26,691 bases of DNA from Alteribacillus sp041949975 (GCF_041949975.1 NZ_JBHFQG010000041.1:1-26691), one strand, 5' to 3'. Counted from the first letter of the stretch, positions 6,152 to 14,099 are shown. A program made the numbers and translations. Notes: generated by a model from the sequence alone, not told the origin.

Positions 6152-6974
6152 GTGAGCCAAAAAATCTATGAAATGATTACAAACCAAATCATAAAAAAAC
6201 TTGAAGAAGGAACTGTCCCTTGGAAAAAAACCATTTAAAAGCGGTGTTGCAGTCAATTGGGTTACTCAAAAACCATATAGAGGTATTAATACAATGCTCC
6301 TGGACGGCGGTGAATTTGCTACTTTCAATCAAATCAAAATAGCAGGAGGCAAAGTAAAGAAAGGAGCAAAAAGCCACGTCGTTGTATTTTGGAAATTGAT
6401 TAATGTGAAGGATGAAGAAACAGAGGAAGAAAAGAAAGTACCGTTACTTCGCTATTATCGGGTGTTTGAAGTTGGTTCACAAGTGGAAGGATTGGAGCTA
6501 AAAAGAGAAATGGAAACCTTCCATCATGACCCAATAGAGAAAGCAGAGAAGATCAAACAAAACTATATGAACGCCCCTTCTTATAGCTCTATAATTGGTA
6601 GTGCATGGTATAAATCCTTTGAAGATCAAGTCAATATACCACCCCTGAAAGAGTTTGAGAATATTCACGAATACTATTCAACGTTTTTTCATGAACTTAT
6701 TCACAGCACCGGACATAAAAGCCGTTTAAACAGAGAAGGCATTACAGCTCATAACGCCTTCGGAAGTGAGCTTTACAGCAAAGAAGAATTAGTAGCCGAG
6801 CTTGGCGCCTCTATGTTGTGCGGTGTTTGTGGCATCAATAACGAAACAATAGATAATTCAGCAAGCTATATCCAATCTTGGTTAAGGAAGTTAAAAAATG
6901 ATCATACATTGATTGTTCATGCTTCCCAACAAGCACAAAAAGCAAGTGACTACATTCAATTTGATAATTATTAA
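6152..6974 (+). pseudogene. ArdC-family antirestriction / zinc metallopeptidase-like protein, frameshifted
   Basis: ArdC-type proteins have an N-terminal single-strand-DNA-binding domain and a C-terminal zincin-like domain, and protect incoming plasmids from host restriction. The frame starts at GTG 6152 (AAAGGAG 8 nt upstream): SQKIYEMITNQIIKKLEEGT, then VPWKK. It is broken at a run of seven A (6224-6230). Removing one A restores PFKSGVAVNWVTQKPYRGIN and the rest of a full-length protein of about 274 aa. The zinc site is FHELIHSTGH, with the later glutamate probably in SKEELVAELGA. The complete, otherwise clean frame suggests a recent mutation, a sequencing error in the homopolymer, or slippage of RNA polymerase at A7. 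A strongly folded leader precedes it. Confidence 0.85.
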
Positions 6975-6995
6975 AAAGCTTGTCGAATTTATCTA

Positions 6996-7022
6996 TTGCT
7001 GCAAATATATAGATGTTATAAT
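6996..7022 (+). promoter_or_regulatory. Promoter of the second toxin gene
   Basis: TTGCTG (6996-7001) and TATAAT (7017-7022), spacing 15 bp. Transcription should begin near 7030. Confidence 0.5.
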
Positions 7023-7106
7023 AGTTTCACAATAGATCAGCTTCATATGAGGGGTGGCGTACCGATTCACCTTCTTTGGATGTCTCCAAGAAGGGAGGTG
7101 ACGCCT

Positions 7107-7193
7107 ATGGATATAGAGAACGTGTTAACGCTGATGATATCATTCGGCATGTTAATTGCGTTTATCATGTCCGATAAAAACCATAAAAAATAA
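7107..7193 (+). CDS. Putative holin-like type I toxin (28 aa)
   Basis: MDIENVLTLMISFGMLIAF, then IMSDKNHKK. This closely fits the holin-like toxin family of Firmicutes (typical pattern VxExLTLMISFGMLI, basic tail). It has one transmembrane helix. A strong GGGAGGTG site lies 8 nt upstream, but CACCTTCTTTGGA (7068-7080) can pair with the segment just before and over it (7085-7099), so translation is probably held down by the RNA fold. The upstream frame in the same phase (from 6996) is leader, not protein. The message likely runs from about 7030 to the terminator at 7273-7310. The antisense RNA at 7185-7328 covers its 3' part. It lies inside the transposon, which it may stabilise. Confidence 0.75.
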   Translation: MDIENVLTLMISFGMLIAFIMSDKNHKK

Positions 7194-7328
7194 CCCCTCA
7201 TATGCTTTAGCCAGGCTCTGAGGGATTATTTCCTTCAATTGCCGCCCCTCTTGATGGGGTTCGGTCTATTGGGACCGTAGATGCTGGAACATCTGCGGTC
7301 TTTCTTATTTTATGTTATTTTACCTTCT
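7185..7328 (-). ncRNA. Antisense RNA, antitoxin of the second type I module
   Basis: A minus-strand promoter (TGTACA, 16 bp, TATAAT at 7340-7335) should start near 7328. The hairpin TGAGGG (7219-7224) / CCCCTCA (7194-7200), followed on this strand by a T-rich run (7193-7185), ends the RNA inside the 3' end of the toxin gene. The length, about 140 nt, and the layout are the same as in the module at 4511-4738, although the sequences differ. Confidence 0.6.
7273..7310 (+). terminator. Terminator of the second toxin message
   Basis: An 11-bp stem GACCGTAGATG / CATCTGCGGTC (one wobble), 6-nt loop, then TTTCTTATTT. Confidence 0.85.
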
Positions 7329-7334
7329 ATATAC

Positions 7335-7362
7335 ATTATACCACGTATTTGATATCTGTACA
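7335..7362 (-). promoter_or_regulatory. Promoter of the second antisense RNA
   Basis: On the minus strand, TGTACA (7362-7357) and a perfect TATAAT (7340-7335) with 16-bp spacing. Confidence 0.6.
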
Positions 7363-7465
7363 CCATTCTCTAAATAACGCTAAATGGGGTAGTAGCTGCC
7401 ACCAGGGGCAAAGTAGATATTCCATTTGTATTTAAGGATTCAAAACCTGGGCTTGTTTTTATACT
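7363..7465 (-). other. Relic coding piece downstream of the resolvase
   Basis: A short minus-strand frame reads KYKWNIYFAPGGSYYPI then stop. It looks like a scrap of a lost gene. I see nothing else. Confidence 0.25.
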
Positions 7466-8056
7466 TTATATGGCTTTCTGTTCTTTCAACTTTGCTATTT
7501 TACGATACAGAGAACTTTTCCCTACTTGTGTGATTTCTTCAATTTCTTTTATGGTATATTCTCCAGACTTATAAAGCTCTATAGCATGATTCATACCCGC
7601 ATGCTTGTCATGATACTTCTTAACTCTTCCGGTATAACGCCCTTTTTCTTTTGCAATTTCTATGCCTTCCCTCTGTCTTACTTTTAATAAATCCCTTTCC
7701 AACTGGTTAACACCGGCCATGACTGTTAAAAGAAACTCACTATAAGGGTTATCACTGGAAGTATCTAACCAAGTATCCTTTAAACTTTTTAAAGCAGCAT
7801 CCTTTTCTTTTATCTCCTCCACTAATTGAAATAAATCCTGCGTGCTTCTTGTGATTCTGGTTAAGTCACTGACGAGCACTTCATCTCCCGGTCGTAAAAC
7901 AGAAAGCATTTCTTGCAATATTGACCTATCCGTTGTAGCCCCACTTATTTTTTCTTCAAATATATGTTCTTTTTTACAGCCTGCTTCCTGCAGGTGCTTA
8001 ATCTGTCTGTCTATGTTTTGCTCTTTTGTTGAAACTCTTGCATACCCATAAATCAT
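7466..8056 (-). CDS. tnpR: Serine resolvase of the Tn3 type
   Basis: A small serine recombinase that resolves the cointegrates made by Tn3-type replicative transposition. From the ATG at 8056 it is 196 aa and opens MIYGYARVSTKEQN, with the catalytic serine at residue 9. It continues with the usual motifs: QEMLSVLRPGDEVLVSDLTR, then AGVNQLERDLLKVRQREGI. It ends in a resolvase-type helix-turn-helix, YTIKEIEEITQVGKSSLYRK. An upstream in-frame start (8101) adds 15 residues before the conserved N-terminus and lacks support, while GGGGG precedes 8056. The palindromes just upstream (8113-8190) are the likely res site and operator. No transposase gene accompanies it. Confidence 0.92.
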   Translation of the reverse strand: MIYGYARVSTKEQNIDRQIKHLQEAGCKKEHIFEEKISGATTDRSILQEMLSVLRPGDEVLVSDLTRITRSTQDLFQLVEEIKEKDAALKSLKDTWLDTSSDNPYSEFLLTVMAGVNQLERDLLKVRQREGIEIAKEKGRYTGRVKKYHDKHAGMNHAIELYKSGEYTIKEIEEITQVGKSSLYRKIAKLKEQKAI

Positions 8057-8112
8057 TTTATAATTCCCCCATATCCATCGTTTCTTCCTATATCCTACCA
8101 TTAATTATGGGA

Positions 8113-8190
8113 AGTATCTATTGGGAATTGATAAATACTACTACATCAACAATACAAACCTTTCCCAATAGAGTGAATCCTATTGGGAAA
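8113..8190. promoter_or_regulatory. Probable res site of the transposon
   Basis: Two dyads lie just upstream of the resolvase. One is AGTATCTAT (8113-8121) with ATAAATACT (8131-8139), 27 bp, the size of a crossover subsite. The second is TTTCCCAATAG (8161-8171) with CTATTGGGAAA (8180-8190), a perfect 11-bp inverted repeat around 8 bp. CTATTGGGAA also occurs inside the first dyad. Serine resolvases bind such spaced dyads for recombination and to repress their own gene. Confidence 0.6.
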
Positions 8191-8273
8191 ACGGCGCAGT
8201 TTCATTAAAGAATAAACCTTTGTTATAATGTATAGAAGCCAATTAAACTTTTGTAAGAATGAGGGATAGGTCA

Positions 8274-8917
8274 ATGAAAAACAAAAATTTACTTTTAACA
8301 TCAATTTTTTTTTAATATTTATTTGTATTACATTAATATCTATTTATAAAAAAAGATTTATTTTTGATGAAATGGTCATTTTGTGGACTAATAGTGTAAC
8401 TACAACGTGGATGATTCCACTTATGGAGTTTATAACCAAAATAGGAGATACAGAAATTATCCTGTTACTAACTTTATGTATTACTTTGATATTTATTTAT
8501 AAAAGGGATTGGTTTAACAGTATCTTTTTTTTAACACTTTCACTTGGAGGATTTATTTTAAACTTTTCACTTAAATTATTATTCGGAAGAGAAAGACAAG
8601 GTGAGTTGAGCTTCATTGAGGTTTTTAGTTATTCATTTGAAATTCCCTCATATAGTTTTCCTAGTGGTCACACTATGAGAACAGTTATACTATTTGGATT
8701 TCTATTATATTTAAGTAGTCAACTTATCAAAAGAATGCCTCTACGATATTGTATTTATTTTATTTGTTTATTGATTATTATTGGTGTTTCTTTGAGTAGA
8801 ATTTTTCTTGAAGCTCACTATTTTTCTGATGTTATTTCTGCTATAAGTATTGCACTTTCATGGTTTTATTTATTGTTATTTATAAAAAATATTTTTCAAG
8901 AAAAACTGTTTTTGTAA
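8274..8917 (+). pseudogene. PAP2-family membrane phosphatase, 5' frameshift
   Basis: An integral membrane lipid-phosphate phosphatase of the PgpB/undecaprenyl-pyrophosphatase type. The three active-site motifs are present: KLLFGRER (the usual KxxxxxxRP ends in RQ here), FPSGHTMR and SRIFLEAHYFSD. The uninterrupted frame begins at 8372 (181 aa). An ATG at 8274 with GAGG upstream opens MKNKNLLLTSIFF, the expected N-terminal membrane segment, but stops at 8313-8315 after a run of nine T. One more T would join it to the main frame (about 214 aa). Either the gene is damaged at its first helix, the T-run is miscounted, or polymerase slippage restores it. It stands alone after the res site. Confidence 0.82.
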
Positions 8918-8952
8918 TTTAAATATCATAATCCTTATCAATTAAAGGCGGA

Positions 8953-9143
8953 TTAACCCCTTTGTTTGGACAACGTAAATTAACTAGAGTTGCTTGACAT
9001 GGAGCCTCTGTTAAGCATGAAGTAACGGCAAAGAGGCAAATTTTGAGAAAGAACTAGTACGATTTGCCGTGGGTCAGCAGCCTATCATGCTTAACTTCTC
9101 CATGTAAAGCAATATTTCGTGTCCAATGTGTTAGGGGGCTAAT
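8953..9143. repeat. 190-bp imperfect foldback element
   Basis: Nested pairing segments run from the outside in: ATTAACCCC (8953) with GGGGGCTAAT (9134-9143); TTGGACAACG (8966) with CGTGTCCAA (9118-9126); TTGCTTGACATGGAG (8990-9004) with its near-complement (9098-9112, 14 of 15); GTTAAGCATGA with TCATGCTTAAC (9085-9095); and CGGCAAA (9026-9032) with TTTGCCG (9063-9069). The loop is about 30 nt. There is no coding content. It could be a MITE or bcr-like repeat, a structured RNA, or a recombination site. A separate 8-bp hairpin (GCTGTATC 9165-9172, GATACAGC 9201-9208) follows. Confidence 0.7.
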
Positions 9144-9249
9144 AAGAAGGGTACTTTATAGAAAGCTGTATCTACCACTAAATCAAAGATTTAAAAGGGG
9201 GATACAGCACTATTCATAAATATACCTCAAAATCTTTAATTTGGATAAT

Positions 9250-9440
9250 TTAAAGCTTAAACCCTTCTAAACTTTCATTGATTTCATATTGCGTAATTCC
9301 TATATAACACTTTGTAATGCTTAGAGCTGAATGATTAAGAATATGTCGTGGTCTTGTACCTTTTGAGACGGAAACAAATAATCATCGTTCTTTTTTGGGA
9401 AGTATATTGTCTTCTTGAAGCTTAGAAAGCATGATTGTTC
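9250..9440 (-). pseudogene. Truncated tyrosine recombinase (integrase) fragment
   Basis: The minus strand holds DDYLFPSQK and, in a shifted frame, GTRPRHILNHSALSIT then KCYIGITQYEINESLEGF. This is the C-terminal box H-x-S...Y-I of a short phage-type integrase, with the catalytic tyrosine in CYIGIT. Everything between the LFPSQKG segment and the last box is missing, so it is an internally deleted relic. The intact recombinase at 12410-12952 belongs to the same general family (YLFQSSRG, YIGIEKAE). Confidence 0.7.
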
Positions 9441-9679
9441 TGGGCTTTTTCGTTATTACTTCTCGTATAACCAAGAAGTTTTTGTCCTTTATAACTGTCA
9501 CTTTTAATTAGATGATGCCAAATGTAAAAAAGAAAAACATCCCTTTTGGCTAACTGCCATTCGAAGAGATTCCCACTTGAATAATGACTTCTTTTTTTAA
9601 CTAACAGAATACATTTTGTGCTATCGTTTTAATAAAAAGGATTCAGTTATCAGGCAAGTTCATCGAAAGGAGCTTAGAC
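9441..9679. other. No confident gene; relic frame and gene leader
   Basis: A minus-strand frame ends HLIKSDSYKGQKLLGYTRSN and so on, without start or context. I cannot assign it. The last 60 bp are the leader of the next gene, with AAAGGAG at 9667-9673. Confidence 0.3.
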
Positions 9680-10744
9680 GTGTCATTTGTTTTCAACAAA
9701 CAAAATATACTACGTTTTATCACTTTAGTACTTATTATCGTAGGTTTATATGTTGTTCTCCCCGTTTCGGGGCCAATTATATTATCACTGTTAACAGCTT
9801 TATTTTTATCCCCAGCTGTTCAAATAATAATGAATAAAACCGGCATAAAAAGAACCTTATCCGTTATTCTAGTGTTTACTCTGTTCTTATGTTTCTTGGG
9901 ATTGTCTGCTTACGTATTCATTACGCAAGTAGTAATACAAATGGTCTCTTTCATTGAAAATCTACCGGATTATGTGAGTAATATTAGCCGATTTTGGTTA
10001 GATATACAATTCCGGATAGAAACAGCGTACCGAAATCTTAATTTACCTACGCCTATCATTCAGGAAATTAATAATCAGATGACAGAGATGTTGAACAACG
10101 TGCGCAATCAGTTATCAAGTGGAGACTTATTAAATAATATTACTGAATTTATTGCTTCTATTCCGGGTTATCTTGTTACTTTTATTGTTTACTTAATAGC
10201 TTTGTTTTTATTTATGCTTGAATTGCCACGTTTGAAAAAAAACATGTATTCTTTCATGAAAGAAAGTACAGCAGAAAAATTCAAATTTATGACGGCGCGG
10301 TTGTCTACTGTCATACTTGGTTTTTTTAAAGCACAATTATTATTAAGTATTATTATTTTTGTTGTTTCATTGATTGGACTTTACATTATAGCGCCAGAAG
10401 TGGCTTTGTTCATGTCCCTGATTATTTGGTTAATTGATTTTATTCCCATCATCGGATCAATTATTGTTCTTGCACCCTGGGCACTATATTGTTTAATCAC
10501 GGGGGATACGCTTTTAGGCACACAACTGTTTATTTTGGCTGGATTATTATTAGTCATCCGAAGAACAGTCGAACCAAAAGTAATGGGCCATCATATTGGC
10601 CTCTCGCCCTTAGCAACTCTTATATCTTTATATATTGGTCTCACTTTACTTGGGGTGATTGGTTTTATTTTTGGTCCCTTAGCCGTTATTGCCTTTTCTT
10701 CGGCGAGAGAAGCTGGCATTATAAAAATGAATTTTAAAATATAG
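9680..10744 (+). CDS. ytvI: AI-2E/PerM-family membrane protein, YtvI-like
   Basis: A 354-aa polytopic protein starting with GTG (AAAGGAG 7 nt upstream). Two hydrophobic hairpins open the protein (residues about 11-80). A soluble helical segment follows (about 95-160), then a block of helices with the family core FFKAQLLLSII, IIWLIDFIPIIGSIIVLAPW, PKVMGHHIGLSPLATL and GVIGFIFGPLAVI. This is the AI-2E transporter (PerM) family. Length and layout fit YtvI, a membrane protein of this family that Bacillus makes during sporulation. The transported substrate is not known. It converges on the antiporter gene, with a shared terminator between them. The ytvI name is a family-level assignment. Confidence 0.8.
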   Translation: MSFVFNKQNILRFITLVLIIVGLYVVLPVSGPIILSLLTALFLSPAVQIIMNKTGIKRTLSVILVFTLFLCFLGLSAYVFITQVVIQMVSFIENLPDYVSNISRFWLDIQFRIETAYRNLNLPTPIIQEINNQMTEMLNNVRNQLSSGDLLNNITEFIASIPGYLVTFIVYLIALFLFMLELPRLKKNMYSFMKESTAEKFKFMTARLSTVILGFFKAQLLLSIIIFVVSLIGLYIIAPEVALFMSLIIWLIDFIPIIGSIIVLAPWALYCLITGDTLLGTQLFILAGLLLVIRRTVEPKVMGHHIGLSPLATLISLYIGLTLLGVIGFIFGPLAVIAFSSAREAGIIKMNFKI

Positions 10745-10834
10745 GGAAAAATAATCATATCCACTTTATATTGACAGAATGATTAGATGACCAAATGAAA
10801 AACTATTCCTGGTTTAGTTGAGCTCATTAAAAAC

Positions 10835-10868
10835 GGGGCAAACCAGAATAATCTGATTGCCCCTTAAT
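10835..10868. terminator. Bidirectional terminator between YtvI-like and antiporter genes
   Basis: GGGGCAA (10835-10841) pairs with TTGCCCC (10857-10863), extended by CCAGA/TCTG inside. A/T-rich flanks serve both converging genes. Confidence 0.7.
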
Positions 10869-10902
10869 AAGAATTTTCGATAGGACAACCTTCATTTTAA
10901 TC

Positions 10903-12396
10903 TCATAATACTTGCTGCTGTTTTTCTTTCTTTTTGTCTAATAACTGCTTCAATGCTTCTTTTTCTTTTTGGGACACTAGAATATATAAAAAGTCTCCAG
11001 CTTGAATTTCAGTTTCTCCATAAGGGGTGATTAATCGATCATCTCTTACGATCGCACTGATTGTTGCTTTCCTTGGAAAAGGAATTTCATGTAATTTCTT
11101 GCCAACGATGGCAGTTTCATGGTTGGTTTTGAATTGAACCATCTCAGCATTGGCTTTTCCAATGGAAATTAACTCTATCGAATGATGAGGAGTATCTTTT
11201 TTAGGCCCCACTAGGTTCAACTTTTTTGCTACATAGGATATGGTCGAACCTTGAACTAAAGCGGACGTTAACACGACGAAAAACACGACATTAAAAATCA
11301 ATTGACTGTTTTCTAATTCTGCCACCACTGGAAATGTTGCTAAAACGATTGGAACAGCTCCGCGTAATCCTGCCCAAGACACGAATATTTTTTCTTTAAA
11401 TGTAAATTTCATTCCTAACGTGGATAGAAATACAGCTAATGGCCGTGCAACAAACATTAATATCATAGACATTAATAATCCATAAAGAACAATTTTCATT
11501 GTAAATAGTTGCTCTGGGAAAGCTAATAAGCCAAGAATAATGAACATAAGAATTTGCGCCATCCAGGCAAATCCTTCATTAAATTGAAAAATGGAATATC
11601 TATAAGTTAACTCGGAGTTGCCGATCACTAATGCCGCGACATATACAGCTAAAAATCCACTACCGCCTACAAAGGCTGTGACACTATAGGTTAATAAAGC
11701 AAATGCTACAGAAAAAATCGGATAAAGACCACTCGATTCAAGATTAATTCGGTTAATGGAATAAGAAGCAGCTTTTCCTATTACAAAGCCAAGTCCTAAA
11801 CCAATTCCCATCTGCCAAAAAAATTTTGGAATAAGCATTAAAAGACTCATGTCACCCGCAAGGATTAACTCAATAAATCCAAGGGTTAAAAATACAGCCA
11901 TGGGATCGTTGGTTCCCGATTCAGCCTCCAAAGTAGCTCCCATTTTTGCCTTGATGTTTCGTTCTTTTAAAGCGGCAAATACGGCTGCAGCATCTGTAGA
12001 GCCTACGATGGCGCCGAATAGGAAAGCTTCAAACCAGGTTATATCAAAGAGTAACATGGCTGATAAACCTACAATAGCAGAGGTTAGAAATACTCCTAGT
12101 GTGGCTAAGGAAAGGGAAGGAGCTGCAACTGACTTAACCGTTGTCCATTTTGTCTGAAGCCCCCCTTCAAACAATATGACAACTAAAGCCAAAATACCAA
12201 TAAGTTGGGCTGCTTCAGCATTATCGAAGTAAACTAAGCCTAAACCATCACTGCCAATAATCATACCGACAAGGATAAAAAAAACAAGTGCCGGAAGCCC
12301 AAAACGGTCTGAGAACTTTGCTACGATCACCCCACTAATTAACAGCAAAGCCCCCAAAAGAACAAAGGCGTCATTTCCGAATGCTTCCAAAAACAT
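10903..12396 (-). CDS. CPA-type potassium (or sodium)/proton antiporter with TrkA-C domain
   Basis: A 497-aa monovalent cation:proton antiporter of the CPA1/NhaP2-CvrA type in the cytoplasmic membrane. Twelve or so helices include the Na+/H+ exchanger core ILFEGGLQTKW, FGAIVGSTDAAAVFAAL, LEAESGTNDPMAVFLTL (the ND ion-binding pair) and SWAGLRGAVPIVLATFP. Residues about 400-480 form a TrkA-C (RCK-C) domain, from IELISIGKANAEMVQFK to AGDFLYILVSQKEKE, which in this subgroup suggests K+/H+ exchange regulated by a ligand. GGGAGG lies 6 nt before the ATG. The tyrosine recombinase gene ends... upstream of it on the same strand, 13 bp away. Tn1546-like elements in Bacillus are known to carry other spore and membrane genes, so a role in spore ion balance is possible but not shown. 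Confidence 0.92.
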   Translation of the reverse strand: MFLEAFGNDAFVLLGALLLISGVIVAKFSDRFGLPALVFFILVGMIIGSDGLGLVYFDNAEAAQLIGILALVVILFEGGLQTKWTTVKSVAAPSLSLATLGVFLTSAIVGLSAMLLFDITWFEAFLFGAIVGSTDAAAVFAALKERNIKAKMGATLEAESGTNDPMAVFLTLGFIELILAGDMSLLMLIPKFFWQMGIGLGLGFVIGKAASYSINRINLESSGLYPIFSVAFALLTYSVTAFVGGSGFLAVYVAALVIGNSELTYRYSIFQFNEGFAWMAQILMFIILGLLAFPEQLFTMKIVLYGLLMSMILMFVARPLAVFLSTLGMKFTFKEKIFVSWAGLRGAVPIVLATFPVVAELENSQLIFNVVFFVVLTSALVQGSTISYVAKKLNLVGPKKDTPHHSIELISIGKANAEMVQFKTNHETAIVGKKLHEIPFPRKATISAIVRDDRLITPYGETEIQAGDFLYILVSQKEKEALKQLLDKKKEKQQQVL

Positions 12397-12409
12397 ATTT
12401 AGCCTCCCG

Positions 12410-12952
12410 TTATAAATTCACGTCTATTTTGTGTCGTTCTGCTTTTTCTATTCCAATGTATTTCAAGGTCTCAGAAGGAGTAGATTGATGAAATCTTTGT
12501 TGAATAAAAGAAATGGCGATCCCTTTCACATAAGCATGATACCCAAATGTTTTTCGAAGGGTATGCGTTCCCACTTTTTCTTTAATTCCCGCTTTTTTAG
12601 TAGCGTTATTAATAATACGGTAGGCTTGCTGTCTCGTAATGGGATTTTCGCCTCGAGAAGATTGAAATAAGTAATTATGTTGTAAACATGTATTGGTTTG
12701 AAAGTGATGTTGAAGGGCACGTCTTATTTGCTCATTTAAATAAACAGATTGGTTATCCACGGCTATAAACATGCGGAAGTTCCCCTGATTGTCCACAACA
12801 TCTTCAACTTTTAAATGAAGTAACTGTCCTATACGTAATCCCGTGTTAATCCCCATGACAAACAATACATAATCTCTGGTGGATTTCTTTTTCATTATTT
12901 TTTTCATTAAATAAATCTTCTGTACGTCTTTTATAGTAGATACATATTCCAC
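12410..12952 (-). CDS. Short tyrosine recombinase
   Basis: A phage-integrase-type recombinase with only the catalytic domain, about 180 aa. The active-site pieces are visible: GINTGLRIGQLLHL (Arg I), THTLRKTFGYHAY (H-x-x-R), the H of QQRFHQSTPSE, and the tyrosine in LKYIGIEK. I prefer the GTG at 12952, which begins VEYVSTIKDVQK, has GGGGTGG upstream, and matches the usual start of these small recombinases. A reading from 12985 would add 11 residues. A perfect TATAAT lies on the minus strand at 12989-12984. Such small recombinases often resolve plasmid or transposon multimers. It stands beside the antiporter gene, 13 bp apart, possibly co-transcribed. Confidence 0.85.
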   Translation of the reverse strand: MEYVSTIKDVQKIYLMKKIMKKKSTRDYVLFVMGINTGLRIGQLLHLKVEDVVDNQGNFRMFIAVDNQSVYLNEQIRRALQHHFQTNTCLQHNYLFQSSRGENPITRQQAYRIINNATKKAGIKEKVGTHTLRKTFGYHAYVKGIAISFIQQRFHQSTPSETLKYIGIEKAERHKIDVNL

Positions 12953-13149
12953 CCGTGACCACCCCAATACGTAACTTAATATCATTATACCATAGACGTA
13001 TGTAACCTAATACTAATATGCTTTTCTGGATAGCTATTTAAATCAATTGCATGACATAAGGAAGATATAAAAAAAGCCCCCTTATTATCAAAGGGACTGT
13101 TCTCTAGTATAATTTTATTAACGAGACGGTTAATGAAAAGGTGAAACTT

Positions 13150-14082
13150 ATGACTTCTATAGATAAGCGGCAATTCATAATTACTTCAGCCATATTAGTT
13201 CTTGGTATCCTATTATCTTTCATACCTTTCTTTCCAATGGTCTATGAAATGTTAATTACGGTCACTTTCTTGATTTTACTGTATTTATGTTTTGTAAATC
13301 TTCCTATCTCTAATATGAGACATAATTTTCATTATTCTCCTCCATTTAAAACGGCGGTAATTATTAATTTTGTACTGGTCCCTCTTCTTGCAGGAGGAGT
13401 AGGTTATATTTTTCTTCCAAACTATCCGGAATTATGGTTAGCATTTATTATTTTAATGGTCATTCCTTCAATGGATGGAAACGTACCATTCACCAAGTAC
13501 GTGTCTGGAAATGTCGACTTTTCATTGGCATTGATACCTATTCATTTAACTTTGCAATTGATATTGGTTCCTTTATATTTAATTTTATTAACAGGGAAAC
13601 ATATAACTTTTGACGATAATTTATTAGTGTTATGGATATTATGCATTATAAGTGTTCCTTTAGCTGCAGCTTTAATAACAAAAAGAATAGCTTATAACCT
13701 TGGGGAAGATCATAAATTAAGAATTGAAATGAGCAATAGAGTACCTTTTCTAATAAAATTATTCTTTAATCTAGGCATTCTATTCTTTTTTCTTAATCAT
13801 GGACATTTAGTTGCAAGCTACACAGTAGATCTAATTTTGTTTCTGTTTTGTATTTTTATATTTATTATTATGATGTATATGATTACAAAAATGATATGCC
13901 TTTTTCTTCGATGTGATTATAAAGATAAAGCAAGTCTTGTTGTTTCCGTAATAACAAGAGATTCACCTATTGCATTGTTTATAGCCATCTCATCCTTCCC
14001 GCCTTTAGTTGGAATGGCTGTTGCTATAGGTTATATATCCCAATTTCCTCTATTAAGATTATTATTAAATCGTATGCATTAA
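13150..14082 (+). CDS. BASS/ACR3-like transporter (bile acid:Na+ symporter superfamily)
   Basis: From the ATG at 13150 (AAAGGTGA 6 nt before it) the protein has 310 aa and about nine to ten helices. Features such as PFKTAVIINFVLVPLLAGGVG, the helix break VIPSMDGNVPFTKYVSGNVD and the later RDSPIALFIAISSFPPLVG fit the two inverted repeats of the BASS superfamily, which includes ACR3 arsenite exporters. The ACR3 cysteine is absent (IPSMDGN instead), and no ars genes are nearby, so arsenite transport is unlikely. The substrate is unknown, perhaps an organic anion. A small membrane protein gene follows with its ribosome site over this stop codon, suggesting an operon. Confidence 0.75.
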   Translation: MTSIDKRQFIITSAILVLGILLSFIPFFPMVYEMLITVTFLILLYLCFVNLPISNMRHNFHYSPPFKTAVIINFVLVPLLAGGVGYIFLPNYPELWLAFIILMVIPSMDGNVPFTKYVSGNVDFSLALIPIHLTLQLILVPLYLILLTGKHITFDDNLLVLWILCIISVPLAAALITKRIAYNLGEDHKLRIEMSNRVPFLIKLFFNLGILFFFLNHGHLVASYTVDLILFLFCIFIFIIMMYMITKMICLFLRCDYKDKASLVVSVITRDSPIALFIAISSFPPLVGMAVAIGYISQFPLLRLLLNRMH

Positions 14083-14099
14083 GGAGAATTATATTTTAT

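Noticed and set aside
5896..6238. Frames across the foldback, including a 104-aa plus-strand reading ending in the ardC start
   Set aside because: The coding signal begins only at the GTG 6152. The part before it is the inverted repeat.
6996..7106. N-terminal extension of the second toxin (65-aa reading)
   Set aside because: The strong ribosome site and family start lie at 7107. The upstream part is structured leader.
8953..9143. Integron attC site
   Set aside because: The folded shape is suggestive, but I could not find the conserved outer core sites, and no integron integrase is present. Kept only as an open possibility.
9616..9837. 73-aa plus-strand frame overlapping the start of the YtvI-like gene
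   Set aside because: No ribosome site, and it overlaps a strong gene in another frame.
11849..12157. 102-aa plus-strand frame
   Set aside because: Antisense shadow of the antiporter gene.
13150..14082. Arsenite exporter Acr3
   Set aside because: The key cysteine region is replaced and no other ars genes are near. Only the superfamily assignment is supported.
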